From the NCBI RefSeq assembly GCF_004101785.1, contig NZ_CP035130.1, positions 806,001 through 870,000 on the forward strand: 64,000 bases of DNA, written 5' to 3'. The stretch comes from Gudongella oleilytica (GTDB lineage: Bacteria > Bacillota > Clostridia > Tissierellales > Tissierellaceae). The notes under the pieces were generated by a model. The model was not told the DNA's origin and made no database searches. It saw nothing but the letters and a program-made list of their open reading frames with translations. Every line of letters begins with the position of its first letter. The stretch's first letter is position 1. The translations under genes and the position numbers were made by a program. Positions 1 through 8,314 of this stretch are shown here, one piece after another.

Positions 1-990
1 AAGGTTGCACTCATAGACAGAAGAGAGGCTGAAGAAAACAGCATTCAATTCAGGGAAGGGAAATGCTGCGGAGGCTTGCTGGCACCTGATGCCCAAAGGA
101 TTATAGCAAGCTCGGGGCTCGTGGTACCACAAAGTATATTCGTAGGACCACAATTGTTTGCAGTCAGGGCTATAGATTTCGACAATGGTCTCGAGAACAT
201 GTATCAAAGATTTTATTTGAATATTGACAGGAAAGAGTTTGACAAATGGCTATTAAGGAGAGCGTCCGTAGTATGTGATATAAAGCTTGGCACACTGGTC
301 AGAGATATCCATAGAGTTGATAATGGATATGAGTTGATATGTTCTTCAGTGACAGGGGAGGAAAAGATAAGGGCAAGGATTATAGTGGGTGCCGATGGAG
401 CTGCGTCTATAATACGATCAAGAATATTTGGTGCTTTGGCAAAAATAAAAAAATACGCAGCCATACAGGATTGGTACGAGGCTGACTTCGAAATGCCTTA
501 TTACACAGCAATTTTTGACAAAGAAGTAACCGATTTCTATTCCTGGATAATACCTAAGGAAGGAAAACTTCTCATAGGATCCGCTCTGGCAATTAAAGAC
601 AAGCCAAAGGAAAGGTTTTTGATACTCAAGGACAAGATGAGATCAAAGGGATTTGACCTGGGAAAGAAAATAAAGTCAGAGGGAACACTGATCAACAGGC
701 CTTCAAATCCGGGAGAGACTATATTTGGAAGGGATGGGGTATTGCTAATAGGTGAAGCTGCAGGCGCCATAAGCCCGAGCTCGGCAGAGGGTATAAGCTA
801 TGCCCTAAGAACTGCAGAACTGGCGTATGAGAGTATCGCTGAGGGATTTACCGGGTGTGCTGAAAGGTATTCCAGGAGAGCCTGGAAAATAAAACTCAAC
901 ATCTTACTCAAAAATATTAAGTCCCCAGGGATGTATGATCCACTTATAAGGAAAGCTGTAATAAAATCAGGGGTAATCAGCATAAAATAG
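1..990 (+). CDS. FAD-dependent oxidoreductase, geranylgeranyl-reductase-like (5' truncated)
   Basis: The reading frame is open from base 1, so the N-terminus with the GxGxxG dinucleotide fold lies outside the window. The first visible residues, KVALIDRR, look like the end of the second Rossmann strand with its acidic ribose-binding residue. CCGGLLAPDAQ (about residues 22-32) matches the cysteine-containing segment of the geranylgeranyl reductase/FixC-like flavoprotein family. GADGAAS (about 130) and IGEAAGAISPSSAEGI (about 250-265) are the two later FAD-binding motifs of the p-hydroxybenzoate-hydroxylase fold. About 330 residues are visible, nearly the whole protein. Family members reduce isoprenoid chains or act as general flavin dehydrogenases; the substrate here cannot be told. 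It ends in TAG, with no clear terminator after it. Confidence 0.75.
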   Translation, partial: KVALIDRREAEENSIQFREGKCCGGLLAPDAQRIIASSGLVVPQSIFVGPQLFAVRAIDFDNGLENMYQRFYLNIDRKEFDKWLLRRASVVCDIKLGTLVRDIHRVDNGYELICSSVTGEEKIRARIIVGADGAASIIRSRIFGALAKIKKYAAIQDWYEADFEMPYYTAIFDKEVTDFYSWIIPKEGKLLIGSALAIKDKPKERFLILKDKMRSKGFDLGKKIKSEGTLINRPSNPGETIFGRDGVLLIGEAAGAISPSSAEGISYALRTAELAYESIAEGFTGCAERYSRRAWKIKLNILLKNIKSPGMYDPLIRKAVIKSGVISIK

Positions 991-1070
991 TATTTCGAAA
1001 TTTGGTTGCTTTAATACTTAAAATTATTAATGAATTTGGTGGTATTTAAGTTTCATTTATATCAAATATC

Positions 1071-1079
1071 TGATAAAAT
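1071..1079 (+). promoter_or_regulatory. Candidate extended -10 promoter for the diguanylate cyclase gene
   Basis: The nonamer TGATAAAAT (TGn followed by a -10-like TAAAAT) lies 38 bases before the chosen start codon. TTTCAT at 1051-1056 sits 17 bases before TAAAAT but is a poor -35. The same nonamer occurs before the genes at 8415 and 13099, which raises its credibility. Confidence 0.4.
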
Positions 1080-1116
1080 CGATGTATTAGATATCATTGC
1101 AGGAGATTCAGTAAGA

Positions 1117-2658
1117 ATGTTTAAAAATATGTTTCAAACCTTCAGGCTTATGGACCAGGTAAGAAAGAAATACCTGGGCATTGCCTTGGCCATTTTTATT
1201 TTATTTTCACTCGCCTTTGCATCGATATTCATAAACCAAATTGAAGATATCGATAAGATCCATGCAGAAAACACTAGAGACCAGATCATAGAGATCAAAA
1301 AAGATTTTATGAAAGATACAGTAAATAACACCATAGGCTATATCGAAGAGCTGAAAATATTTAATGAGGATAGGTTTATTAAAAGAATAGATCGACTAAA
1401 ATTATTTATTTATGACCACTCAGAAGAATACAGGATTGAACATATCAAAGACTATCTTCAAAACGTCGGTATCAATGAAGATTTGCTTATAGTTATTAAG
1501 GACCCATCTGGCTTTACGATCTATGAAAGCTCAACTTCCATAGATCACAGGCAAGGAATTCTGAAGGGAGAATATTTCATATCAGAAGAAGTGGAATTCA
1601 TGGGATATAAGATATTTTTAGGTGCTTTAGACAGCAGTGTTAGGAAGCTTGTTGAAGAGACTCTAAGAAACAGATTATATACCGATGTATATTTTGAGGA
1701 TTCGTACATATGGGTGAATGAGGTCATCAACTACGAGGGTGGAGACGGGTATGGCAGAAGACTTATACATCCTAATCTCAGGGACACAGAAGGCACTCTG
1801 CTTTCAACAGATATGGAGGATATAGCAGGCGGCAAGCCTTATTTGGAGGAGCTTGAAGGAATAAAAAAGAATGGAGAGTTATTCTCCACATATTATTTCA
1901 AAAAACTTACAACTGATACAATTGAAAAAAAACTGACCTTTGCCAAGCTGTATGAGGAATACGACTGGATAGTAGCCATGGGAATATATTATGACAACAT
2001 TGAGGAGTATATTGCCAGATCTGCTGAAGCTTCCAAAGAGGAAAGAGAGAATGCTTTGAAGCTTATGAGTTTTGTAGGGCTGGCCTTGATATTGTCGGGA
2101 ACCGCAATATTCCTGTGGGCTGAAAATAAGTACTATGACGCATCTACCCAACCACTCAAGACAGAGGTAGAGACCGATCTGTTGACTGGTGCTGGGAGCA
2201 GAAGAGCTGCTCTGAAGGCTATTTCAAAGGGATTTGAGAGCTTCAAGGAAAAGGGCGGAGTATATAATATATTCGTAATGGACCTTGATGATTTCAAACA
2301 AGTCAATGACACATATGGACATGAAGCTGGAGACAGTGTCCTTGTTCGAGTGGTTGAGAGTATCAGAAAAGTTATCCGGGATGAGGACGGATTTTACAGA
2401 TGGGGAGGAGAAGAGTTTATTCTCTTTACCAAGGGAATAGCACCGGAAAACTTAGACCAGTTTATGGATAAGATTCTCAAAGCTGTAGAGGGATCTATCT
2501 GCAGTAATAAAAATATGAAGCTGAACACGACAGTATCGATCGGCGCCACTATTTTTTTGGGGTCTGACGAAAGCTATAACGATGCTGTCAGAAGAGCTGA
2601 TGATGGGTTGTATCAGTCCAAGAGAAACGGTAAAAATAGAGGAACTATAGTTATGTAA
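1117..2658 (+). CDS. Membrane-anchored diguanylate cyclase with extracytoplasmic sensor domain
   Basis: This makes cyclic di-GMP from two GTP. The architecture is a short cytoplasmic N-terminus, a transmembrane helix (about residues 19-39), an extracytoplasmic sensor region of about 275 residues that looks like a Cache-type ligand domain, a second helix (about 316-336) and a C-terminal GGDEF domain. The active-site loop reads GGEEF (430-434). An RxxD inhibitory site (RDED, 421-424) sits exactly five residues upstream, so product feedback inhibition is expected. DLDDFKQVNDTYGHEAGD is the conserved metal/nucleotide segment. I place the start at 1117 because AGGAGA (1101-1106) precedes it at suitable spacing; the frame opens 29 codons earlier at 1030 without a ribosome site. 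The ligand is unknown. No c-di-GMP effector is seen nearby. Confidence 0.88.
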   Translation: MFKNMFQTFRLMDQVRKKYLGIALAIFILFSLAFASIFINQIEDIDKIHAENTRDQIIEIKKDFMKDTVNNTIGYIEELKIFNEDRFIKRIDRLKLFIYDHSEEYRIEHIKDYLQNVGINEDLLIVIKDPSGFTIYESSTSIDHRQGILKGEYFISEEVEFMGYKIFLGALDSSVRKLVEETLRNRLYTDVYFEDSYIWVNEVINYEGGDGYGRRLIHPNLRDTEGTLLSTDMEDIAGGKPYLEELEGIKKNGELFSTYYFKKLTTDTIEKKLTFAKLYEEYDWIVAMGIYYDNIEEYIARSAEASKEERENALKLMSFVGLALILSGTAIFLWAENKYYDASTQPLKTEVETDLLTGAGSRRAALKAISKGFESFKEKGGVYNIFVMDLDDFKQVNDTYGHEAGDSVLVRVVESIRKVIRDEDGFYRWGGEEFILFTKGIAPENLDQFMDKILKAVEGSICSNKNMKLNTTVSIGATIFLGSDESYNDAVRRADDGLYQSKRNGKNRGTIVM

Positions 2659-2697
2659 ATATAATCTCCGGGGGAATCCCGGGGATTTATATTTACA
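2654..2697. terminator. Hairpin terminator after the diguanylate cyclase gene
   Basis: A long imperfect inverted repeat overlaps the stop codon: TGTAAATATAATCTCCGGG pairs with the sequence ending in ATTTATATTTACA across a five-base loop. The G/C core is nine pairs with one G-U. A clear U-run is missing, so efficiency is uncertain. Confidence 0.5.
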
Positions 2698-2710
2698 AGA
2701 ATTAAAATTC

Positions 2711-2719
2711 TGCTATACT
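2711..2719 (+). promoter_or_regulatory. Candidate extended -10 promoter for the M20 amidohydrolase gene
   Basis: TGCTATACT matches an extended -10 (TGn-TATACT). The start codon follows 77 bases later. TTACAA at 2693 is 15 bases upstream and overlaps the preceding hairpin, a poor -35. Confidence 0.4.
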
Positions 2720-2795
2720 GTATCTAATTACATTTTTGCATAACAGCTTTAACTCATAAAAGCAAACGGTAATATTTATAGAGAGGATGGGTCGG

Positions 2796-4004
2796 ATGGC
2801 ATTAGAGAAAGAATTGCTTGACAGAGCTTCAAAGCTCCAAAATGAAATCGTGGACAACAGGAGAGAATTGCACAGGAATCCTGAGCTTGGTATGAAGCTG
2901 CCAAATACAGTGGATTTTGTCCAGAAAAAGCTTCTGGAAATGGGAATATCCTCATCAGTAGTTGGAGGAGGAGTAGTAGCAAATATCGGGGATCCAAACA
3001 AAGGAAAGACAATTTTATTAAGAGGAGATATGGATGCTCTACCGATAAAAGAAGAAACAGGATTGACATTTGCATCAGAAAATGAAGCGATGCATGCCTG
3101 TGGGCACGACGTACACACAAGTACTCTCCTTGGTGCTGCAAAGCTGTTAAAGGAAATAGAGGGTGAGCTTAAGGGCAATGTGAAGCTTATGTTCCAGGCA
3201 GGGGAGGAAGTCCTGACAGGTGCGAAGACTATGATAGAAGAAGGCGTCCTTGATGATCCAAAGGTGGATTCTGCAATGATGATCCACGTATTTTCCGGCA
3301 TAGAGGCTGAGCATGGTAAGCTTCTAATACCAAGGGAAGGCGCTGCTTCAATGGCTCCGGACCAGTTCCATATATATATAAAAGGCAAGGGCGGACATGG
3401 CGCCATGCCCCATACAACCGTAGATCCACTAAATATAGCTGCACAGACCCATCTTGCACTGTCGGAGCTGGTCAGCAGAGAGATAAAGCCTGGAGAGAAA
3501 GCACTCTGCGTTATAGGACAGATGTCCGGTGGCCTTGCTGCTAATGTCATTCCAGATACAGCAACGATTTCTGGAGTGATCAGAACTATGGATCCTAAAA
3601 CCAGGGAGTTCATGAAGAACAGACTGGTTGAGATTGCCAAGGGTACTGCGGCCGTTTTTAGAGGCTCTGCTGAGGTTGAGTATACGATACAGTGTCCTTC
3701 AGTGATCAATGACAAGGCAATGAGAGATCAAGCTATATCCTTTGGCAAAGAGCTGTTTGGAGAGGATGGAGTACTACAGTTGGATCCATATATGGATGAC
3801 GGTATGCTGAGTGGATCAGAGGATTTTGGATTCATTAGTGAAAAAGTCCCGTCATTCATGGTTATACTATCTATGGGCAGCCCGTCAAAGGGATATCCAT
3901 TTTCTCACCACCATCCAAAGACGGACTTTGATGAAGATCAGTTTTTCAAGGGTGCAGCGTATTATGCATATTTTGCAAAAAGATGGCTTGAAGAGAATAA
4001 TTAG
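2796..4004 (+). CDS. M20 family metallopeptidase / amidohydrolase
   Basis: A 402-residue member of the M20D amidohydrolases (hippuricase, N-acetyl-diaminopimelate deacetylase and relatives), which hydrolyse N-acyl amino acids with two metals. The family signatures appear in order: RRELHRNPELG, GDMDALPIKEE, ACGHDVHTSTLLGAAKLL, FQAGEE (general base region), the dimerisation-domain HGAMPH motif and GSEDFGFI with the late metal ligand. I start at the second ATG (2796) because GAGAGG lies nine bases before it; the first ATG at 2787 directly abuts that site. Length fits the family. A U-run terminator follows, so this is a single-gene unit. The exact acyl-amino-acid substrate cannot be read from the sequence. 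Confidence 0.88.
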   Translation: MALEKELLDRASKLQNEIVDNRRELHRNPELGMKLPNTVDFVQKKLLEMGISSSVVGGGVVANIGDPNKGKTILLRGDMDALPIKEETGLTFASENEAMHACGHDVHTSTLLGAAKLLKEIEGELKGNVKLMFQAGEEVLTGAKTMIEEGVLDDPKVDSAMMIHVFSGIEAEHGKLLIPREGAASMAPDQFHIYIKGKGGHGAMPHTTVDPLNIAAQTHLALSELVSREIKPGEKALCVIGQMSGGLAANVIPDTATISGVIRTMDPKTREFMKNRLVEIAKGTAAVFRGSAEVEYTIQCPSVINDKAMRDQAISFGKELFGEDGVLQLDPYMDDGMLSGSEDFGFISEKVPSFMVILSMGSPSKGYPFSHHHPKTDFDEDQFFKGAAYYAYFAKRWLEENN

Positions 4005-4007
4005 TTT

Positions 4008-4039
4008 AAAGCTCCGGGTTTATTTTCCCGGGGTTTTTC
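4008..4039 (+). terminator. Rho-independent terminator after M20 gene
   Basis: AAAGCTCCGGG and CCCGGGGTTTTT form a hairpin with an eight-base loop and a T-run. Confidence 0.8.
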
Positions 4040-4101
4040 TTTGATTAGAGTATCTACTGATGGTATAATCATTACCATACAACAGCATTGGAGAGGATAT
4101 A

Positions 4102-4497
4102 ATGAAGAATTGGATCCGGAAGTTTATGACAGGCAGATATGGGCTGGACCAGCTGTCGAATGCCATGTTCATCTCAAGTATAGCAATTATACTGGGGAGC
4201 ATATTACTTAAGAGCACTGCGCTGAATACTGCAGGTATAATCATATTAATGCTTGGGTACCTGAGAATGTTCTCAAGGAACACGAGCGCAAGATATAGAG
4301 AAAACCAGAAATTTTTAGGCTTATTTGGCAATATTAGAAGGAAAGCTGCCGGATACAAAGAGACAGCAAAAAATAGAAGTAAATATAAATACTTTAAATG
4401 TCCTGGCTGCGGACAAAAGCTTAGGGTCCCAAGAGGGAAGGGAAGAGTTAATATAAACTGCCCAAAATGCAGGCATACATTTATCAGGAAGACGTGA
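4102..4497 (+). CDS. Small membrane protein with C-terminal zinc ribbon
   Basis: A 131-residue protein of unknown function. The N-terminal half holds two closely spaced hydrophobic helices (about residues 22-37 and 42-54). The C-terminus has CPGCGQKLRVPRG and CPKCRHTF, a Cx2C...Cx2C zinc-ribbon likely facing the cytoplasm. A basic linker (KKAAGYKETAKNRSKYKYF-type) joins them. GAGAGG at 4091-4096 provides the ribosome site. Similar proteins occur as hypotheticals in Clostridia. The gene stands alone and its 3' end abuts repeat array A. Expression is plausible; the role is not known. Confidence 0.65.
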   Translation: MKNWIRKFMTGRYGLDQLSNAMFISSIAIILGSILLKSTALNTAGIIILMLGYLRMFSRNTSARYRENQKFLGLFGNIRRKAAGYKETAKNRSKYKYFKCPGCGQKLRVPRGKGRVNINCPKCRHTFIRKT

Positions 4498-4500
4498 AGA

Positions 4501-4740
4501 AATTCACAATTCACAATTCACAATTGAAATGAACAATGAACAATGAACAATGAACAATGAACAATGAACAATGAACAATAAAAAGCTAAGAGCTAAGAAT
4601 AGTTGTTAGCTTTTTCCCCTTTCCAACTCTTCCAACATTCCAACCAAAAATGAGATTCCTCCACTTCGGTCGGTATGACAATAATTCATCGTCCATTATC
4701 AATCGTCAATTGTCAATTGTTTTTAACGCCTATTGCCTAT
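4501..4740. repeat. Mosaic intergenic repeat, copy A
   Basis: A patchwork of short tandem units. It starts with three AATTCAC heptamers and AATTGAA (4501-4528), then seven perfect GAACAAT units (4531-4579), then CTAAGAG/CTAAGAA-type units, CTTCCAA-type units, a 27-bp core (4653-4679), and AATTGTC and GCCTATT-type units. The stretch from about 4576 to 4730 is nearly identical to the reverse complement of 23602-23770. No protein is encoded: an ATG at 4650 opens a frame into the next gene, but it has no ribosome site and is repeat DNA. Confidence 0.85.
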
Positions 4741-4754
4741 CTATTCTTTTCCTG

Positions 4755-4782
4755 TTGCACTATATTGGTAATAGGGTATCAA
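4755..4782 (+). promoter_or_regulatory. Candidate promoter for the LiaF-like gene
   Basis: TTGCAC (4755-4760), a 16-base spacer and TATCAA (4777-4782) lie just after repeat copy A and 32 bases before the start codon. Confidence 0.4.
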
Positions 4783-4814
4783 TGCATTGGAAAAGGGAAT
4801 TGAGGAGGGCTAAA

Positions 4815-5504
4815 ATGAAAGGCAGATATTTTGTTGGTATTTTACTAATATTGATTGGAACAGGATTTCTTGGGGATCAGCTGGGGTACCTGGACTTTGG
4901 CGACATCATAAGCACGTACTGGCCGGTAATTATAATCATTGCTGGTTTAGCGGGGCTTTTTGACAGGGGTTCTTCGAAGCTTGGAAGCCTTATAGTAATT
5001 TCAATAGGAGTAATTTTTCAATTAAGCAGGCTGGATATGATAACCAGGGATGTATTCAAGTATTTCTTCCCGGTTGTATTGATTCTGATAGGAGGGAACT
5101 TAATTTTCTCCAAGGGAGCAGTGTCCAGTAAAAGTGGCGCAAACTCAGAGAATTGGAACAAAAACCGGACTAACGAAGATTTTGTGGATCACACCGTATT
5201 GATGTCCGGAATAGAGAACATCAATACATCCCAAAGCTTCAAGGGAGGGAAGCTCACTGCAATTATGGGTGGAATTGAGCTTGATCTAAGAGATGCAAAT
5301 ATGGAGGGAACTCAGTGCTATATCGAGGCCACAGCCATAGCAGGAGGGGTAGAGATCCATGTACCCAGGCATTGGAGGGTAGAGGCACAAGGCACACCTG
5401 TCCTGGGAGCCTTCACCAATAAAGCCGTGGGACCTGTAGACCCGACAGCTCCATTGCTTATCGTCAAGGGGACTGCAATAATGGGCGGAGTGGAGATAAA
5501 TTAA
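4815..5504 (+). CDS. LiaF-like membrane protein (cell-wall-active antibiotic response family)
   Basis: A 229-residue protein. The N-terminal third contains three or four hydrophobic segments (YFVGILLILIGTGFLGDQLG, PVIIIIAGLAGLF, LGSLIVISIGVIFQL, FFPVVLILIGGNLIF), the transmembrane domain common to LiaF/DUF5668 proteins. The C-terminal part carries repeated IMGGIELDL, AIAGGVEIHVP and IMGGVEIN strands, the beta-helical toastrack-like fold of LiaF C-termini. In Bacillus LiaF inhibits the LiaRS envelope-stress system; no LiaRS pair is present here, so a regulatory role is only inferred. GAGGAGG (4802-4808) six bases before ATG 4815 fixes the start. The M48 protease gene follows after five bases, probably as one operon. 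Confidence 0.75.
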   Translation: MKGRYFVGILLILIGTGFLGDQLGYLDFGDIISTYWPVIIIIAGLAGLFDRGSSKLGSLIVISIGVIFQLSRLDMITRDVFKYFFPVVLILIGGNLIFSKGAVSSKSGANSENWNKNRTNEDFVDHTVLMSGIENINTSQSFKGGKLTAIMGGIELDLRDANMEGTQCYIEATAIAGGVEIHVPRHWRVEAQGTPVLGAFTNKAVGPVDPTAPLLIVKGTAIMGGVEIN

Positions 5505-5509
5505 TAGGT

Positions 5510-6760
5510 ATGGACAAGAAACTAATAACTGCAGCTGTATTCTTAATTATATTCTTAATAATATTTGCAGGGGCAATGATTTTTGCCGAGTACCTGAATA
5601 TCCAGTCTCTAAGGCAGGATTATCCTGATCTTGATGAAGCGGCTTACAGCTATAGAATGGACGCATTCAGATTATGGGCAATAAGGCTCCCGTTATCCTA
5701 TATTGTTCCTATGGTTTTCCTGTTCTCCGGATTTTCTCAAAAAATTTTCCAAATAACCAGTCGTGGAAGGGGAATGTTTTTATCGGGACTTTTATTTGGG
5801 CTGGCTTATTTGGGCATTGTTTATTTTATCAATTTGCCATTTAACTTTTATGGATCATTTATCCTGAGACATAGATACGGACTTACAGATCAGACTATAC
5901 TAAGATGGATCGAGCTTAGCGCAAAGGGATTTCTTGTGAACAATGGCTTGATAGCAGTATTTCTATGGGTTCCATACGGCCTTATTCAACGGTATCCTGA
6001 AACCTGGTGGTGGAGGGGAGGCCTGTTGATGATACCTGTGATAATATTTATGGTATTCATCACTCCTCTTGTAATAGATCCATTTTTCAGCAGATATACA
6101 CCTATCCCTGATGGATCTCTCAAGAGCGGGATCCAGGAGATCCTTCATAAAGGAGGTGTTTCGGATGCAGATATTTTTGTCGTCGATAAAAGCAGGGACA
6201 CCAAGACGATGAATGCCTATATGACCGGGATTCTTTCCTCAAGAAGGATCGTACTTTGGGATACTACTATAAACAATCTTAGTGAGAGAGAGGTAATCAG
6301 CATAACAGCACATGAGATGGGACACTATGTAAAAAATCATATATGGAAGGGGATAGCACTTGGAATAGCAGGCACGTTCCTGATCCTATTTCTTATATAT
6401 CTCTCCTCAGGCTGGATAATAAAGGCTTCGGGAGGAGCCTTTGGATTTACAAAGCTTCATAGCTACGCATCTCTTCCATTGCTGCTTCTACTTCTTAATC
6501 TTTTTAACTGGCTGGGCCAGCCTGCTGTAAATGGAGTTTCAAGGGTGTTCGAGAGAGAGGCTGATCTCTATGAAATATCTATGACAAGAGACAGGGAATC
6601 AGCTGTGACCGCTATGGAGAAGCTGTATGAAACAAGTCTTGGAGTTCCGAGACCATCAGGATTTTACGAGTTCTGGTACCATACCCATCCTTCTCTGGAG
6701 GACAGGATTCGATTCTATATGACGGAGGAGCTTGAAGAAATAGCAAAAGGAGGCCAATGA
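5510..6760 (+). CDS. M48 family membrane metallopeptidase (Ste24/CAAX-protease-like)
   Basis: A 416-residue integral membrane zinc protease. HEMGH (residues 268-272) is the HExxH zinc site, and EREADLYE (about 348-355) supplies the third zinc ligand and conserved aspartate. Six or more hydrophobic helices flank the catalytic region, and an N-terminal region resembling peptidase_M48_N precedes it, which is the Ste24-type layout rather than the short HtpX layout. It is probably involved in membrane-protein quality control; bacterial substrates are unknown. The ribosome site is weak (GGAGAT 13 bases upstream), suggesting translational coupling to the LiaF-like gene. The pairing may mean a common envelope-stress function, an inference from adjacency only. 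Confidence 0.85.
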   Translation: MDKKLITAAVFLIIFLIIFAGAMIFAEYLNIQSLRQDYPDLDEAAYSYRMDAFRLWAIRLPLSYIVPMVFLFSGFSQKIFQITSRGRGMFLSGLLFGLAYLGIVYFINLPFNFYGSFILRHRYGLTDQTILRWIELSAKGFLVNNGLIAVFLWVPYGLIQRYPETWWWRGGLLMIPVIIFMVFITPLVIDPFFSRYTPIPDGSLKSGIQEILHKGGVSDADIFVVDKSRDTKTMNAYMTGILSSRRIVLWDTTINNLSEREVISITAHEMGHYVKNHIWKGIALGIAGTFLILFLIYLSSGWIIKASGGAFGFTKLHSYASLPLLLLLLNLFNWLGQPAVNGVSRVFEREADLYEISMTRDRESAVTAMEKLYETSLGVPRPSGFYEFWYHTHPSLEDRIRFYMTEELEEIAKGGQ

Positions 6761-6767
6761 GCCTCCT

Positions 6768-7031
6768 TTACATTTTGAACAGAAACCACCGGCAGGTGGC
6801 TATTTCATATTTTAATTCAAAGGGTCTTTGCTGCTCACCGATTATCCCCTCGCAGCGATAGACCACCGCTCTGTTTCCGCCAAGCTTTTCCTCCTCATGG
6901 GAGAATATCCGCCCGATTCGTATGACTGTCCGCACCTTGTCCTCGGAATCCAATCTAAATCTCAGAGGAACCGGATAATCCTTGTCGTTGAACCAGGCGA
7001 TCATTTCAACACGCTTCATAAGGACCTTCAT
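6768..7031 (-). CDS. Small hypothetical protein downstream of Y-family polymerase
   Basis: An 87-residue protein with no recognised domain. It begins MKVLMKRVEMIAWF and contains DYPVPLRFRL, ending in CRWFLFKM; composition suggests a compact beta-rich domain. The frame opens further upstream inside the polymerase gene, but AGGGGG seven bases before ATG at 7031 marks the start. It lies 11 bases after the polymerase stop codon on the same strand, so it should be co-transcribed and SOS-induced. I do not know a function. A role as polymerase accessory factor is possible from context alone. It converges on the M48 gene, whose stop lies only seven bases away, with no strong terminator between. Confidence 0.6.
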   Translation of the reverse strand: MKVLMKRVEMIAWFNDKDYPVPLRFRLDSEDKVRTVIRIGRIFSHEEEKLGGNRAVVYRCEGIIGEQQRPFELKYEIATCRWFLFKM

Positions 7032-7042
7032 AAGTATACCCC

Positions 7043-8284
7043 CTATAAATAGCTGGACATCATAGGATAGCTTTCCTCCATGATGACACCCCCTATAACC
7101 GGATCGATGCCTGAATAGAGAAAACATGACCTGTAGATGGACCTTTGTCCGTATTTAAGCCTTATCCTGTCTATAACATCATCCAGCTGCTGTTCCTTTT
7201 TGTTTTGACTGCCCAGCAAGGACAGCTGAAAAAATTCGTTGGATTCAAGGTGAGAAAGGCTTATTGAGAAATTTCTCATAGGCTCTCCCTGCCACATTTC
7301 GTCGAACAGACTTCTGGCAACTCTGTAGATAGCATTGGTCGAATCAGTAGGTATATTTAGCTTTCTCTGATGTGAGGAATGATAGAACAGGTGGTTTTTA
7401 AGCGAGACCGATACCACACTGCCACACATATCAAGGTCTCTCACTCTAAGACCTATCATCTCCGATATCGCCAGAAGCACCTTATGGGCTTCTTCCCTGG
7501 TCTCCACATCAAAGGGCATAGTGGTCGAGTTCCCAACTGACTTTAAGGGAACAGCTCCGCTTCTCACAGGCGAGGATTCCATACCGTTGGCGTATTCCCA
7601 AATCAGAAGACCTGGCTTTTTAAGCCAGGAGTGGATGTAATCCCTGTCAAGCTCCGCCAGTTGCCTGATCGTGAATATACCTCTGCCATTGAGTTTTTTC
7701 TTTGTTCTTGAGCCTACCATAAAAAGCTCCTCTACGGGAAGAGGCCATAGCTTCTCAGGGATATCCTCCTTGAAAAGGGTGTGTATCTTATCAGGCTTTG
7801 AAAAGTCCGAGGCCATTTTAGCCAGCAGCTTATTTGGGCCTATGCCAATATTGACGGTAAATCCAAGCTCCTCCCGGATCCTTCTGCCCATCTCTGTGGC
7901 CACTTCCATGAATGGCCGTTCAGTATCAATGTACTCAAGGAACACCTCGTCTATGGAATATCTTTGGATGAAGGGTGAGTATTTGCCTAAAAGCTCCACC
8001 ATGGAATCACTGGCCCTTATGTAGCGTGGATAGCATGGAGGGACCATAACGAGCTCCGGACATTTTTCAAAGGCTGAATGGACGGTTTCGCCGGTTATTA
8101 TCCCAAATTTTTTTGCGGGGATGGACTTCGCAAGAACTATCCCGTGCCGCTTTTCCTGATCGCCTCCAACTATGGAAGGAACATCCCTAAGGTCAATTGG
8201 AGAGCCGTGCTGGAGTCTGTATACGGCTTCCCAGGAAAGGTAAGCGGAATTTACGTCTATGTGAAAAACTATCCTTTCCGACAT
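7043..8284 (-). CDS. Y-family DNA polymerase (DinB/Pol IV-like)
   Basis: A 413-residue translesion polymerase. FHIDVNSAYLSWEAV is the N-terminal metal-binding motif of the palm, and YSIDEVFLEY contains the second pair of acidic catalytic residues. VNIGIGPNKLLAKMASDFSKP is the conserved motif of DinB/UmuC proteins, followed by helix-hairpin-helix thumb and little-finger regions. The start at 8284 is supported by AAGAGGTG; an upstream in-frame ATG at 8329 falls inside the SOS box and is rejected. The promoter has the LexA site in its spacer, so tight DNA-damage control is expected. A small hypothetical gene follows in the same unit. Fidelity class (Pol IV versus Pol V-like) is not decided by the sequence. 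Confidence 0.88.
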   Translation of the reverse strand: MSERIVFHIDVNSAYLSWEAVYRLQHGSPIDLRDVPSIVGGDQEKRHGIVLAKSIPAKKFGIITGETVHSAFEKCPELVMVPPCYPRYIRASDSMVELLGKYSPFIQRYSIDEVFLEYIDTERPFMEVATEMGRRIREELGFTVNIGIGPNKLLAKMASDFSKPDKIHTLFKEDIPEKLWPLPVEELFMVGSRTKKKLNGRGIFTIRQLAELDRDYIHSWLKKPGLLIWEYANGMESSPVRSGAVPLKSVGNSTTMPFDVETREEAHKVLLAISEMIGLRVRDLDMCGSVVSVSLKNHLFYHSSHQRKLNIPTDSTNAIYRVARSLFDEMWQGEPMRNFSISLSHLESNEFFQLSLLGSQNKKEQQLDDVIDRIRLKYGQRSIYRSCFLYSGIDPVIGGVIMEESYPMMSSYL

Positions 8285-8314
8285 TTCTAACACCTCTTTG
8301 TGGTCTGTGTATCC

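Noticed and set aside
2702-3715. 337-codon minus-strand ORF opposite the M20 gene
   Set aside because: Its translation is low-complexity, rich in serine and phenylalanine, has no domain and lies fully antisense to a gene with clear M20 motifs.
4531-4579. Seven GAACAAT units as a CRISPR-like array
   Set aside because: The units are seven bases, directly adjacent and without spacers; no cas gene is near. It is a simple tandem repeat.
4650-4814. N-terminal extension of the LiaF-like protein from ATG 4650
   Set aside because: The 55 codons are repeat DNA without a ribosome site. GAGGAGG before ATG 4815 is the real signal.
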